A DNA stretch of 64,000 nucleotides from Tuctoria greenei (taxonomy: Eukaryota; Streptophyta; Magnoliopsida; Poales; Poaceae): NCBI GenBank assembly GCA_036927565.1, contig JAYESD010000002.1, forward strand, positions 219,979,882 through 220,043,881, read 5' to 3'. A model generated the notes under the pieces. It did no database searches, had not been told where the DNA came from, and saw only the letters and a list, made by a program, of their open reading frames with translations. Positions 33,185 to 43,932 of the stretch are shown here, piece after piece; the first letter of the stretch is position 1; each line of letters begins with the position of its first letter. Both the position numbers and the translations under genes were made by a program.

Positions 33185-35307
33185 ATGTCAGACATGAAGG
33201 ACATCCACAAGAGAAACAACCAAGAAAAGGTTGATGATGACAAGAACCTAAAGGTGGAGAAGATCCTCGAAGCAATTCAAGACTTCGAGGACGACTATGT
33301 GGAGACGCTAGAACTAAAGGCGCTCCTATGAAATAAGACGCTTTCCAAAGGAAAAGTGAAGATTGAAGAAAAGAAGAAGGGGAGTAGTCACACCGACTAC
33401 TCCCGATATCCTTTCAACTATGATCGTCTCAATTCCAACAAAAATCATTATTTGTCTATCCCACTTGGAAAAGCCCCACATTTTGATGGAAGTGATTACT
33501 CAATGTGGAGGCAAAATATGAAAATGCATCCAATCTCTCTCAATCAAGTCTATGGCATATTGTGTGCACAGGAATAGATATCCCAGACGACGACAAAGAA
33601 CTCACACCAAGCCAAGAGCAGGCAATTCACCGAAATGCTCAAGCCGCCGCCGTAATTACCTCTTCGCTCAGTCGGGACGAGTTCACCAAGGTGGATGGAC
33701 TCGAAATTGCTAAGGAGATATGGGACACACTGCAAACTGCAAATGAAGGTGACCGTCATGTGCGTGAAGCAAAGATCAAAATGATCGAAGGCGAATTAGG
33801 AAGATTCGCAATCGAAGAAGATGAGTCACCTCAAGATATGTATAACCGGTTAAAGACGCTCGTCAACAAGGTTCGATCATACAAAAGAAAGAAGTGGAAT
33901 GACCACGAGGTGGTGAAGCTCATCCTTAGAGCTTTCATGCCTTGCAACATCACCCTATGCTCAATGATTAGAGAAAGCCTCGAATACAACAAAATGACTC
34001 CAAATGAATTACTTGGAAAAATCATCAATTTCGAGATGATGGAAAAACAAGCAAAGCATGTCAAGGAAATTGCCGACCTCACCTCGACAAAGAAGAAAGG
34101 GGTTGCTTTGAAGTCCACCCTCAAGCCCCTATCTAAAGAAGCTCGAGAAACTCAGCTAGAAGAAGATGGTGATGATCAGAGCAGCGAATTAGATGAAGAA
34201 GACATGATATTGTTCATGAAGAAATGCAAGAGAAAAATGAAGAAGAGACAAGGCACTAATTCAAGCGAAGGAAAGTACAAGGAGAGAACAAAAGCAAAGC
34301 CACTTTATATTTGGTTGCCCATATGAAGAGAACAAGCAGAAGACTAAAGAAGCCAAGCCTCAACCCAAGAAATTCTTGAAGAAGAAGAAACAAGCTGAAC
34401 AAGCGCACATAGGGAAAGAGTGGGACTCAAATGGTGAGTCCTCATCATCCGAAGAAGAAGAGATGGCTAGCATAGCCATCGAAAAGACATCCAAGAAGTA
34501 TACTCTCTTCCCTACACTCGGCGCATGGAAGGGAAATGTCACTTGCCTCATGGCAAAGGAAGGTAAACGCAAGGTAAACACCAAACCCCCTTCCGTGCAT
34601 TCCTATTCTAGCGATGATGAAATCAATAGTGATAATGAGGATATGCTTATTAGACTAGATAGGAAAACTGCCACAAAAATGAAATTTTTTACTTGACCAA
34701 CTTGTTGAGAAGGAGAGGTTGATACATCGTCAAGAGGACATTATTATCTCCCAAAAGGAGGAACATGTCGAACTTGACAAACTTCTAGAGCTTGAAAAGG
34801 AGCGAAGCAAGTCACTAGAGGTTGAGTTAGCTTCAAGCAAGGAAGCTTGCTTGGAGTTAAACGACTCAAATGCTGCAATCAAGGAAGAACTTGCTAACCT
34901 AATCAAGGTTAACAAGATCTTTGAAGTGCAAGTTGAGTCACTCAAGCAAGGTGACCCTTCATCCTCTTCAAGTTCATCTTCTCAACCTATTAAAACTGAA
35001 GTTGCTTCTACTTGTACATGTAATAAAGTTGACACCAGTTTGAAAGACAAGCCAACCTCTACAAAGGATAAGCATCCTGCCCAAAGTGGCATATTTGACA
35101 AGGAGAAGATCAAATATGCACGAGTGCATACTTGGTCACAAGACCTCCAAATGTCAAATATGGCATTGGTTACTCTTATGGTGAAAAGCAACAAGCTAGA
35201 AGCAATAAGAATAACAGGGATATCAATGTCTTTGTAAAGGGAGGAGCCTTCCAAACTAGAAAATCAAAAATTAATAAGTACAAAACGCATGACTGCCGGA
35301 CTAGTCC
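33185..35307 (+). pseudogene. Element F Gag
   Basis: From the ATG at 33185 (MSDMKDIHKRNN) the frame has an early TGA near 33329. The Gag core follows with PHFDGSDYSMWRQNMKMH; after a frameshift near 33560 come EIWDTLQ, RLKTLVNKVRSYKRKKW and LEYNKMTPNELLGKI. Lys/Glu-rich segments follow. Another frameshift near 34300 occurs where the zinc knuckle should be, and I see no intact CCHC. A coiled coil (34719-34960) and a serine run come next. Further changes occur near 34690 and 35170. The region ends at the E boundary. Confidence 0.8.
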
Positions 35308-36200
35308 TGTCGATACCTTACGTACCAGATACCCCTTGAGATTGCAAAGATCACAAGGAAACTCCATCTACCAGATTTGAAGACCTCCGAAGGCACCACA
35401 TGTCAGGTGTAACCGGACCTGCTTCCCCGACATGGTTAGTCCCAGGGCCGCCACGTGTATCATAAGACCGGAGCTATCGCCCACACATGGGAAAGCTCCG
35501 GACTAGATACCAGTATGGCATCCCCGGACCTAACCCCAGAAAGAGGGAAGCTCCGGTACTGACATGTGTCCAACAGCACCGGACCTACCCGTCTACGATA
35601 GTAAGCTCTAGGGCTGTCACGTGGCTGAACTGCTGGACCTTCAAGTTCAGCAATCAGGCTGGTGGACCCCCAACAGCTCCGGACCTTCAAGGAGTAATCA
35701 AAGACTTCAAGACCCGATTAAGTTTCATTAATGCCATATTAATGACACACGATCGGATGGCCCTTAATACTGGTAACGGCACTGTTAAGGCTCGTTACCA
35801 GGCTATTAAGGGTAATGAACATCATTAATTGTGTATCAAGCATGTGTAACCGCCGGGCCCCATGTCGAGCCAGGCTAACGGTGTAACAACAAGTCCTTGT
35901 GCTATAAAAGGACTGGTCGACGATACACAAGGGACCTCTCTAGACTGTTCGAGACCACTACTGAACTCCCTGAGCTAGACGAGCTTCTTCTTCTGGAGCT
36001 TCTTCTAGACTCACACGCTTAATACTACACCAACACACCTCGTGGAGTAGGGTATTACGCTCAGGCGGTCCGAACCACGTAAATCTCTGTTTCCACTTGT
36101 TCTTCACCTTCTTGAATCTCTACGCGCCTATTACCGAACTACAACTCCTCGACACTACCAAAGGTAGTGTCGGGAGATCTGCCGGATCCAAACCCCGACA
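35308..36200 (+). repeat. 5' LTR of element E
   Basis: TGTCGATACC...ACCCCGACA, 893 bases. Upstream of the TATA box it repeats CCGGACC, AGCTCCGG and GCCACGTG units (35410-35690). The five bases before it are AGTCC; no right copy can be checked. The start was chosen from TG/CA ends and similarity of layout to the fragment at 31019. Confidence 0.75.
35903..35910 (+). promoter_or_regulatory. TATA box of element E LTR
   Basis: TGCTATAAAAGGAC lies 300 bases before the LTR end. Confidence 0.65.
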
Positions 36201-36201
36201 G

Positions 36202-36213
36202 TTGGCGCGCAAG
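36202..36213 (+). promoter_or_regulatory. Primer-binding site of element E
   Basis: TTGGCGCGCAAGG follows the LTR end by one base. The TTGGCGC start is the usual primer-binding form of Tat-type elements and differs from the Met type of A, B, D and F. Confidence 0.7.
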
Positions 36214-36238
36214 GAAGGGGGAGCCCGAGATTTCAAGT

Positions 36239-37770
36239 ATGGTGAACTCAGTTGCTGGATCATCCAACGGCAATCCTGCTGTTCATCCTGCTGGGGGCAA
36301 TCCCTCCAACATGCAGCAACCAGTAGGTGCCACGGCTCCAACACGAGTCATGCCTCCACCGCCAGCGCCTGCACCATCATGTCAAGATGGGCAGCATGAT
36401 GGTGCATCAGCGTCGGTCACTGCATCGGCGAATAACAACAACCATGAACACGCGGTTCATGCAGCACGTGCTCTCCTCCAACGTCCACCACCTCCGGTAG
36501 CATCCCACGGTACAATGGAGCAGTGGAGGGCTGATGTGGAACATCTGGTCGCAGCAGGAGCCGACCGCATCAGCAACCAAGGTCCTCCCCCTTTGGGGCG
36601 GGCCCCATCGCAGCGCCGGACCCTGTTGGGCAGACTTGGTTCGCATGCTTCCCAAAATAGGAGGCGTGCTGCATGACAACAAGTTACGTTGCTACCTTCT
36701 GTGGCGTGACACACTCATACGGTAACTAGGCTTTCAACTCATGACCTCCGAGCAGAGCTTGATCGCTGTTACCGTCAATAGGACAGCCGCGTCCATATCG
36801 AGCATGCTCGCGAAAGGCGAAAGGCTCGAGACAGTTCTGCTCCTAAGGGAGTAGGAGGAGGCTGTTCTTCCCTGGCCATGCACCTATGCATGGTCAGATG
36901 GCCAAAAAAGTTTCGGCCTCATCTGCCGGAGAAATTCGATGGGACTATTAATCCAACTGAGTTTCTCCAGATTTACTCCACCGCAATCCTTGCGGCCAGA
37001 GGTAATGAGGCCGTAGTGGCCAACTACTTCCCAGTGGCCTTGACTGGGACCGCCAGGTCCTGGTTCATGAGCCTTCCTCACAAATCCATCAATAGTTGGG
37101 AGGAAATGTGCCAACAGTTCACTGCCAATTTCGGGAGTTCATACACCCGACCAGGCACCGAACTGGACCTTTTTGCAGTCGTGCAGAAGGGGGGAGAATC
37201 CCTACGCTCATTAATCTAGAGGTTCTCCCAGGTAAGAAACATTGTTCCTTCTATCTCCAGCGCCTCTGTTATCATGGAATTTAGACAGGGCGTACGAGAT
37301 AAGAAGATGCTGGCTGGAGAAGCTGGCGATCAAGGAGATCACCAGCGTCACGGAGCTCTTCAGCTTTGCAGACAAATGTGCCAAAGCTGCAAAGGGACGT
37401 GAAATGCACTCCAAACAACCTCAGAGGATGGTAAAAAATCCTCCAAAGGCAAAGCCACTACCTCCGGGAGTGGCAAAAAGAAGAAAAAGTCCAACGGCAA
37501 GAAGAAGCCGTCGGCCAGCACATCTACTGCTGCAGCTGCTGCAGCTCCGGGTGGCCGGGGGCCACGCCCCGAGAAACGACCTCAGTCGTCCTTTGAAGAC
37601 GATGGCAACTCCAAAGTGTGGTGTCCCATCCACAAGTCAAACAGCCAACTCTTGGAGGACTGCTGGGAGGTCCAAAACCTTGCCGAGCGCTACAACAAGC
37701 GCCTGGAAGAAGTTCCTTTCCGTCAGAGGGAAGGAAAACAGAAGGTCGATGAAGCTCCGACTGAAGAGTA
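36239..37770 (+). pseudogene. Element E Gag
   Basis: The ATG at 36239 (MVNSVAGSSNGN) starts a Pro/Ala-rich N-terminus to 36676. The retrotransposon Gag core is in the frame 36878-37219 with FRPHLPEKFDG, PTEFLQIYSTAIL, VANYFPVALTGTARSWF and CQQFTANF. A TAG near 37217 and frameshifts near 37290 and 37400 break it. A basic, Ala/Pro-rich tail follows. I see no clear CCHC knuckle. It is non-functional. Confidence 0.85.
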
Positions 37771-37864
37771 GTTAGGCTTCCAGGACCCTAAAAAGGTCCT
37801 AAAGGCTATTTACACCTCCATCGACGACAACTCCAACGTCTCCGATAATGAGCGTCAGAAGACC

Positions 37865-38623
37865 ATGAACACCATCTTTGGTGGTTCATGGAACATCACC
37901 TCCCACCGTGTCCTCGAGACCATGCGGCGGGACATGGCCTCAGTAGCTCCTACAGCCAGGGTGGAGCCTCATCGAAAGTGTATGGACACCACCATCACTT
38001 TTGATGCTTCGGACTTCCCTCGGAACATGATCGGAGCTAGTCAGCTACCTTTGATGGTATCACCTACCATCAATAACATTCAACTTCACCATGTAATGGT
38101 GGACGGAGGTTCGGGGCTGAACCTCATAAGCTTCGAAGCTTTCATCAAGCTTCAGCTCCGACCTTTGGACGTTCGCCCCTCCCAACCTTTCTCCAGAGTA
38201 GGTCCGGGGGCCATAACCCCACTCGGTGCCATTACTCTCCCCGTGACCTTCAGGACTCGGGAGAATTATCGCACAGAGAAGTTGGTCTTTGACATCGCTC
38301 AGATCAACTTACCTTTCAACGCCATTCTGGGAAGGCCCGCCTTGTACATGTTCATGGCTACTGCTCATTATGGCCACCTGGTGTTGAAGATGCCAACACC
38401 AGCTGGTGTTCTCCGGATACGCGGAGACCGCACTGCCGGAGTGACTTCTCTGAAAGAACTTCATGCGCTTGCTACAACGCAGGAGGAAGAATCCAGGCAG
38501 GAACAATCTCCGAAACCCCCGAGCATTCGTGAGCGAGGCTCAACCTCCGCACCTCGCGTGCAACCAAGTAGCGACATCGACTTCCCCATCAAAGTCATCC
38601 AAATCGGTTCCGATGTCGCTTAG
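37865..38623 (+). pseudogene. Element E protease
   Basis: This open segment contains ITFDASDFP, then MVDGGSGLNLI, a DGGS-type version of the retroviral protease active site usual in Tat elements, and FNAILGRPAL, the ILGRP flap region. The tail is Glu/Pro-rich. The domain is open, but the frame closes at 38621-38623 before RT, and Gag upstream is broken. Confidence 0.8.
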
Positions 38624-38635
38624 ACCACCCGTATA

Positions 38636-39739
38636 TCGGGAGGTCTGAATGACAAATAGGAACTCGCGCTCATCACTTTCCTCCGGGCTAACATTGATGT
38701 GTTTGCCTGGCAACCCTTGCAAATGCTTGGGATCCCTAGGGAAGTGATCGAGCGCAATCTGAAGATCTATCCTGACGCTCAACCTGTACACCAGAAGCCT
38801 CGGGAGCAATCAGTAGAGCGACAAAACTTCATACGACAAGAAGTGAAGAAGTTGCTCGAAGCTGGATTCATCCGAGAAGTCTTCCACCCGAAATGGCTGG
38901 CAAACCCAGTCATTGTACCCCAAGCCGGCGGGAAGCTTCGGATGTGTATCGACTACACAACACTAAATAAGGCATGCCCAAAAGATCCATTCCCACTACC
39001 TAGAATAGATCATATAGTGGATCCCACCACCGGGTGTGAATTACTATGTTTCCTAGATTCATATTCTGGGTAATATCAAATCAAAATTTCTAGGGAAGAT
39101 GAAGAACACACTTCTTTTATCACAGTAGATGGATTGTATTGCTATACTGCCATGCCATTTGGTCTCAAGGATGCAGCTTCAACATTTGTATGAGCTATGT
39201 ACAAAACCTTTGGAGAGCTCATCAGAGACGTAGTGGAAGTGTATGTTGATGACATCGTCGTCAAGATCAAAGACAAGGATTCACTCTTTAACACCTTGCA
39301 AGCTGTCTTCGACAAGCTGCGAGTCACCCGCACAAAGCTGAACCCAGACAAGTGCGTCTTCGGGGTTAGCTCTGGAAAGCTTCTTATTTCCTGGTAAACC
39401 ACCGGGGCATAGAGGAAAATCCGGTGAAGATTAAAGACATTGAGGATATGCGGCCACCAGCCCGCATTAAGGACGTCCAAAAACTGACTGGATGTCTAGC
39501 CGCCCTCAGCCGTTTCATCTCAAGATTGGCGGAACGGGCGCTACCCTTCTTCAAGCTATTGAGGAAGTCCGGACCAGTCCAATGGTCTGAAGAAGCAGAA
39601 AAGGCGTTCCAGGAGCTAAAGCAGCTCCTCACCACTCTACCAACCTTGGTAGCTCCAAACCCTGGTGAGCCCTTACTGCTTTACATTTCAGCAACAAACG
39701 AGGTTGTCAGCATGATCTTGGTTGCGAAGAGACCAGAAC
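38636..39739 (+). pseudogene. Element E reverse transcriptase and start of RNase H
   Basis: DVFAWQP and LEAGFIREVFHPKWLANPVIV mark the RT start, followed by RMCIDYTTLNKACPKDPFPLP, MPFGLKDAASTF and VEVYVDDIVVK with the catalytic aspartates. Stops occur at about 39071 and 39191 and a frameshift near 39390. The thumb region (IKDVQKLTGCLAALSRFIS) and the first strand of RNase H (LLLYISATNEVVS) run up to the B2 insertion. Confidence 0.88.
39735..39739 (+). repeat. Target-site duplication, left copy, element B2
   Basis: AGAAC precedes the B2 5' LTR and recurs at 49989-49993. Confidence 0.95.
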
Positions 39740-41598
39740 TGTAAGACCTATGTGTGCTGAATACATTGGCTTGTAGTGAATACACTTGCCGTGACGATAA
39801 AAGTTTTGAATATCACCAAAACACCTTTTTATCAAGGTCCGACTCTAGCTCTGAGCTACAACAAGGTCCGACGGTAGGTCCGGCTTGGTTTGGTTAGCTC
39901 CGGTTACGTTCGATGCTAGGTCCGACTAGCTTTGTTCAGCTCTGGTGAAGTTTTGTCCTTAGCTCCGGCATGTTTTTGATAGCTCTGCCGTGTTTTTTAA
40001 GCCCCGAGTTGATTTTTCTAGCTCCGGCTTTTGGGTTTACTAGTTCCGACTAGTTCTGGTTAGCTCCGGCGCTAGGTCCTACTAGTTTTGTAAGCTCCGG
40101 CGGGAGCTTGGTTGTACTAGTTTGGTAAGCTCCGGCGCTAGATTCTACTAGCTTTTGTAAGCTCCGGCTCAATGTCCGGTTTCCTCTGGCAAGGTCCGGA
40201 ACTTGACTGCAGTGCTTCTGCTTTTCATTTGCAATGTTTCGTACTTGCTTTACATTGTTGGAAAGTTTACTTAGTATTCTTTTACAAAGTTTTTGGTGCG
40301 TTTTGGATGATATGGATGATATTTTTTTGCTATGCTTTGCAACATGCTTATGTAAGGTTCTCATGTAGGGTGTTGTGTTCGGAACTAACTTGAGTCAAGT
40401 CGAGGACTTGGGCTCGTATGGATTGGTTGTTTATTCATGTGCAGGTGTTGCTTGAGTTCAAGACATGGCTGGTGACGGGATCCATTGGACTAGTCTCAGG
40501 GAGGAGATGAGGTTCCAACAACCAAATTCAGGAGGAATTGTGGTTGAGCTGATCAGGAGGTTGCGCAACATGATTGAATCAAGAACAATGCATATGAAGG
40601 TATTGTGGACGTCATTGGAAGATGTTTGCACGTGTGCAAGGAGTGCATGGACGTGGATACATGGTTCCGAGATGTGATGAAGAGATGTGGACATAAAGAG
40701 TTGGTCGGAAAGGTCCAACCGACTAGGTTATGGACTCAAGCTGTGGCTGAGTCGGATTTGACTCAAATATGGAATATTTGAGTTGGTTATGATAGGATTT
40801 CGTGTGGGTAACGAATTTGAGTTGTTTAGGAATGTGGGATACGTTCCTAAAGTGTTTGGAAGTCTTAAGATTGCTTCTATCTGCGTATAGAAGAATCCTA
40901 AGCTGTTATGGAAAGTTACAATTCATGAACAGGGTAGGATTAGGTTCCTGATTTGAGTTGAGTTGGCTTTCGAGCGGGTTATATAAGCAAGGGAGCCCAG
41001 AACTCGTGGTATACGACTTTGGGGGCTGTTCCTATTGTGTTCTATTGAATGAAATTCATAGTTTGAAGGAACTTTTGTGCCTTGTTCGTCCGACTTGTTC
41101 CAGACAAGTTTTACTCGTCAAGTTTCTGGACAGCACTACCTTTCGTTGGTGGTTTTATCATAACTCGAGTTTTACAGATCCAGTTGACGTGATTCTTTTT
41201 TGGTTGTCTTCACAACTTGATTGTCTATCATATATCAAAATTTCACGGTCATTGGATTTGTGATCTATGATGTACACGAGTTTCTTTGCAATGTTCCATA
41301 ACTATTTTTTTTCTCGGGTAGGGCAGATTGATCATTGTTTGATCTTTCGATCATAACTTGAGTTTTTCTCGACGGATTTGAGTGATTCTTTTTGTGTTGT
41401 CTTCGTGACTTGATTCTCTCTAATATCTATCACTTTTGTCACGGTGAAACACGTTTAGATTAGTCTCACACACGATTTCTTTAACAGATCATTTTTCTGC
41501 CAAAAGGGTTTGGGGTTTAATTGTTTCTGCTGCGTAAGATTTTTAAATCTACCATTCACCCCCCTCTGGTAGCTTTTAATGTGCTCTTCGATCCTACA
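39740..41598 (+). repeat. 5' LTR of B2
   Basis: TGTAAGACC...GATCCTACA, 1859 bases. The U3 part has the AGCTCCGGC motif array (39840-40200). An ORF of 70 codons (40465-40677, MAGDGIHWTSLREEM) is preserved in the 3' LTR at 48843-49055. The TATA box is at about 40979-40986. Confidence 0.95.
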
Positions 41599-41600
41599 AT

Positions 41601-41612
41601 TGGTATCAGAGC
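41601..41612 (+). promoter_or_regulatory. Primer-binding site of B2 (initiator Met tRNA)
   Basis: TGGTATCAGAGC lies two bases after the LTR end. Confidence 0.92.
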
Positions 41613-41660
41613 CACGTTGCTCAAATCTTTGTGATTTTCACGTGTTTTTCACTAATCATC

Positions 41661-43932
41661 ATGGAGAAGTACTCTGCCAAACCTTGTGTGTTCACTGGTA
41701 TTGATTTTCAGGTTTGGAAGGCACGCATGGAGGCTTTCATTCATGCACAAGGCTTTGCAATATGGGAGAAGGTATACAAGCCTTACGAAGTGCCATCAAA
41801 CGATCATGTTACAGCTACAAATCTGAGAGATGTCGACAACAACAACAAGGCTCGGAACTTGATCATACAAGGATTAACACAAAGCGACTTCGACCATGTT
41901 GCACACCTCCGATCTGCATACGATGTGTGGAAAGCACTTTGTGACTACCTCGAAGGATCCAACACGATCAAAGAGGTAAGGCAAGACATGTTCATGAAAG
42001 AATACATGCGCTTCGAGATGCAACCCGGTGAGTCTATTGATGACCTTTTTGCTCACTTTAATAAGATTCTCAGCAACTTGCGTAGTGTCAATGTTAATTT
42101 TTCAGATGCTGAAAATGCTAGGCAATTGCCAAGTGCATTAGATAAGTCAATTTGGAAGATGAAAGTCACATCTATTCGTGAATCTACTGTCATGAGTTCA
42201 CTTACTTTAGATGTGCTATATTCCAAGTTAAAAACTCATGAAATTGACATAATCTCACGTAAGAACCCCAATAAGTCTATTGCATTTGTTTCACAACGTG
42301 ATGTGTCTAGCTCCGGCCAATCATCATCTTGCAATACTCTTGCTGTGTTGTCGTCACTAACCGTGGAGCAGATCGAAGAATTTCCAGAAGAGGAGTTGGC
42401 ACTCATCTTGCAAAATGTGAGAACTAGAAGGAGAGGAAACTCCGGACCTCAACGCTGTTTTGAATGTGGTAAAACAGGACACTTTCGTACAGAATGCCCT
42501 AACCTTTCAGGTTCGACCACCCAGGAAGAAAAACAAAGCAAGGTTCGGACCTCCTCTGGAAATTTCAACAAGAAGAAGAAAGGTATCATAGGACGCAAGA
42601 TGATCAATAGTTTCATCACCGCGTTTCAAGAGTTCAGTTCAAGCGACGTGGACATTGGAAGTGATGAAGATGAAGATGATTTGGCAAACTTGTGCTTCAT
42701 GGCGGGCAAGTCAAGAACAAGTATGGCGGAGGCAGAACACAATAGCAACAATGAAGAGGTATGTCCTACTTGCGAAGAAATATGTGATGCTATTTCTCGT
42801 GCCACTATTATTGTTAAGAAAGTACAAAAAGCTTAGGGATAGTGCTGCTAAAATTGAATCACTAGAATCTGAAATCAACCATTTAAAAACTTTGATTCCT
42901 AGTGATGATGCATGTTCCTCATGTGATTTAATATATGAACAATTGTCCTCATTAAGAAGTGCGCACACCTCCACACTTGATAAACTTGAGTTAGAAATTG
43001 AAAAGAACAAAGAGCTTGCTGCACTTAATGATAAAAACTTGAAAGATGCTAGCTGTTCTAAAATTGATTTGCATTGTTCTACTTGTGACCATCTTGATAA
43101 GAAACTACAGGATGCTATGAATGAAATTTCTATATTGAACAATGCTTTACGTTCTCATGAAGTTAAATTTTGTTCAAATTGCAAACTAAAAGGAAAAACT
43201 TCATGTGAAAATTGCCTTGATCTGTCCAATAAACTTGATGACATGTATAGGACGTTAGATCGGTTTTGTAATGGGAATAAGAACCTAAACTTACTGCTGA
43301 ATTCTTCCAAGTCTTGCAATGATAAAACTGGTTTAGGTTTTGATTCTCATGCTCATGCTAAGGCACATCCACCTAAAATTGTAAAGTCATTAGGAAGTGG
43401 TTTGATTCAAACAGTTCCTAAACAAAAAGGAGTGGTTTTCAAATCTGCAGGAGTGTTGCCTCATTTGGTTTCAAATAAAAATATTGCTTGCTCATCTAGT
43501 CATGAACACAAAGTTAAATTTCATTGTACCTTCTGTGGTAGAGATGGTCATGTCATAGATTTTTATTATAGACTAGCTAAATAACAGAAAAGGGAAAGAA
43601 TGGTTGCTAGATCTCATAACTTTCATGCAAAATTTGCTGCACACATTGAACCGAATGTACAACCTACTATTTTGAGTCAAAAACATTCAAAGTTTACCTC
43701 CAGACCTTCTGTTTTTGCCTCCGGAGCTACTGATTTTTGTGCTACAGAAGTAACACCTTATAGGTCAGTAGTTAAGAATAAAAAATCTCAAACTTTGACT
43801 CATAAACCTGCTGTCTTATCTCAGCTTTCGCGTGTTTTTCCTACTGCACGTCGTGTGACTCAGTACTGGATCCCTAAATGCCTTTTGACTAACCCCAGTA
43901 TTGAGTCATCGACGTATTGTGCTTCTATGTAG
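41661..43932 (+). pseudogene. B2 Gag
   Basis: The ATG at 41661 gives MEKYSAKPCVFTGIDFQVW; an upstream in-frame start at 41631 exists but has no counterpart in B1. The first CCHC knuckle is intact (CFECGKTGHFRTEC, about 42454-42495). A frameshift near 42825 breaks the frame. The coiled-coil part continues to 43584, where TAA replaces the CAA of B1. The second knuckle reads CTFCGRDGHVIDFY, so the last Cys has become Tyr. The end, ...YCASM then TAG at 43930-43932, is the same as in B1. Confidence 0.9.

Larger units (their letters stand above)
31574..35307 (+). mobile_element. Ty1/copia Sirevirus-type element F, truncated to LTR and gag
   Basis: It has a 5' LTR, an initiator-Met primer-binding site and a broken Gag with a long coiled coil. 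Protease, integrase, RT and 3' LTR are absent: element E begins at 35308 and no F sequence was recognised beyond E. F lies next to the Tat LTR fragment and may be inserted in it. Confidence 0.8.
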
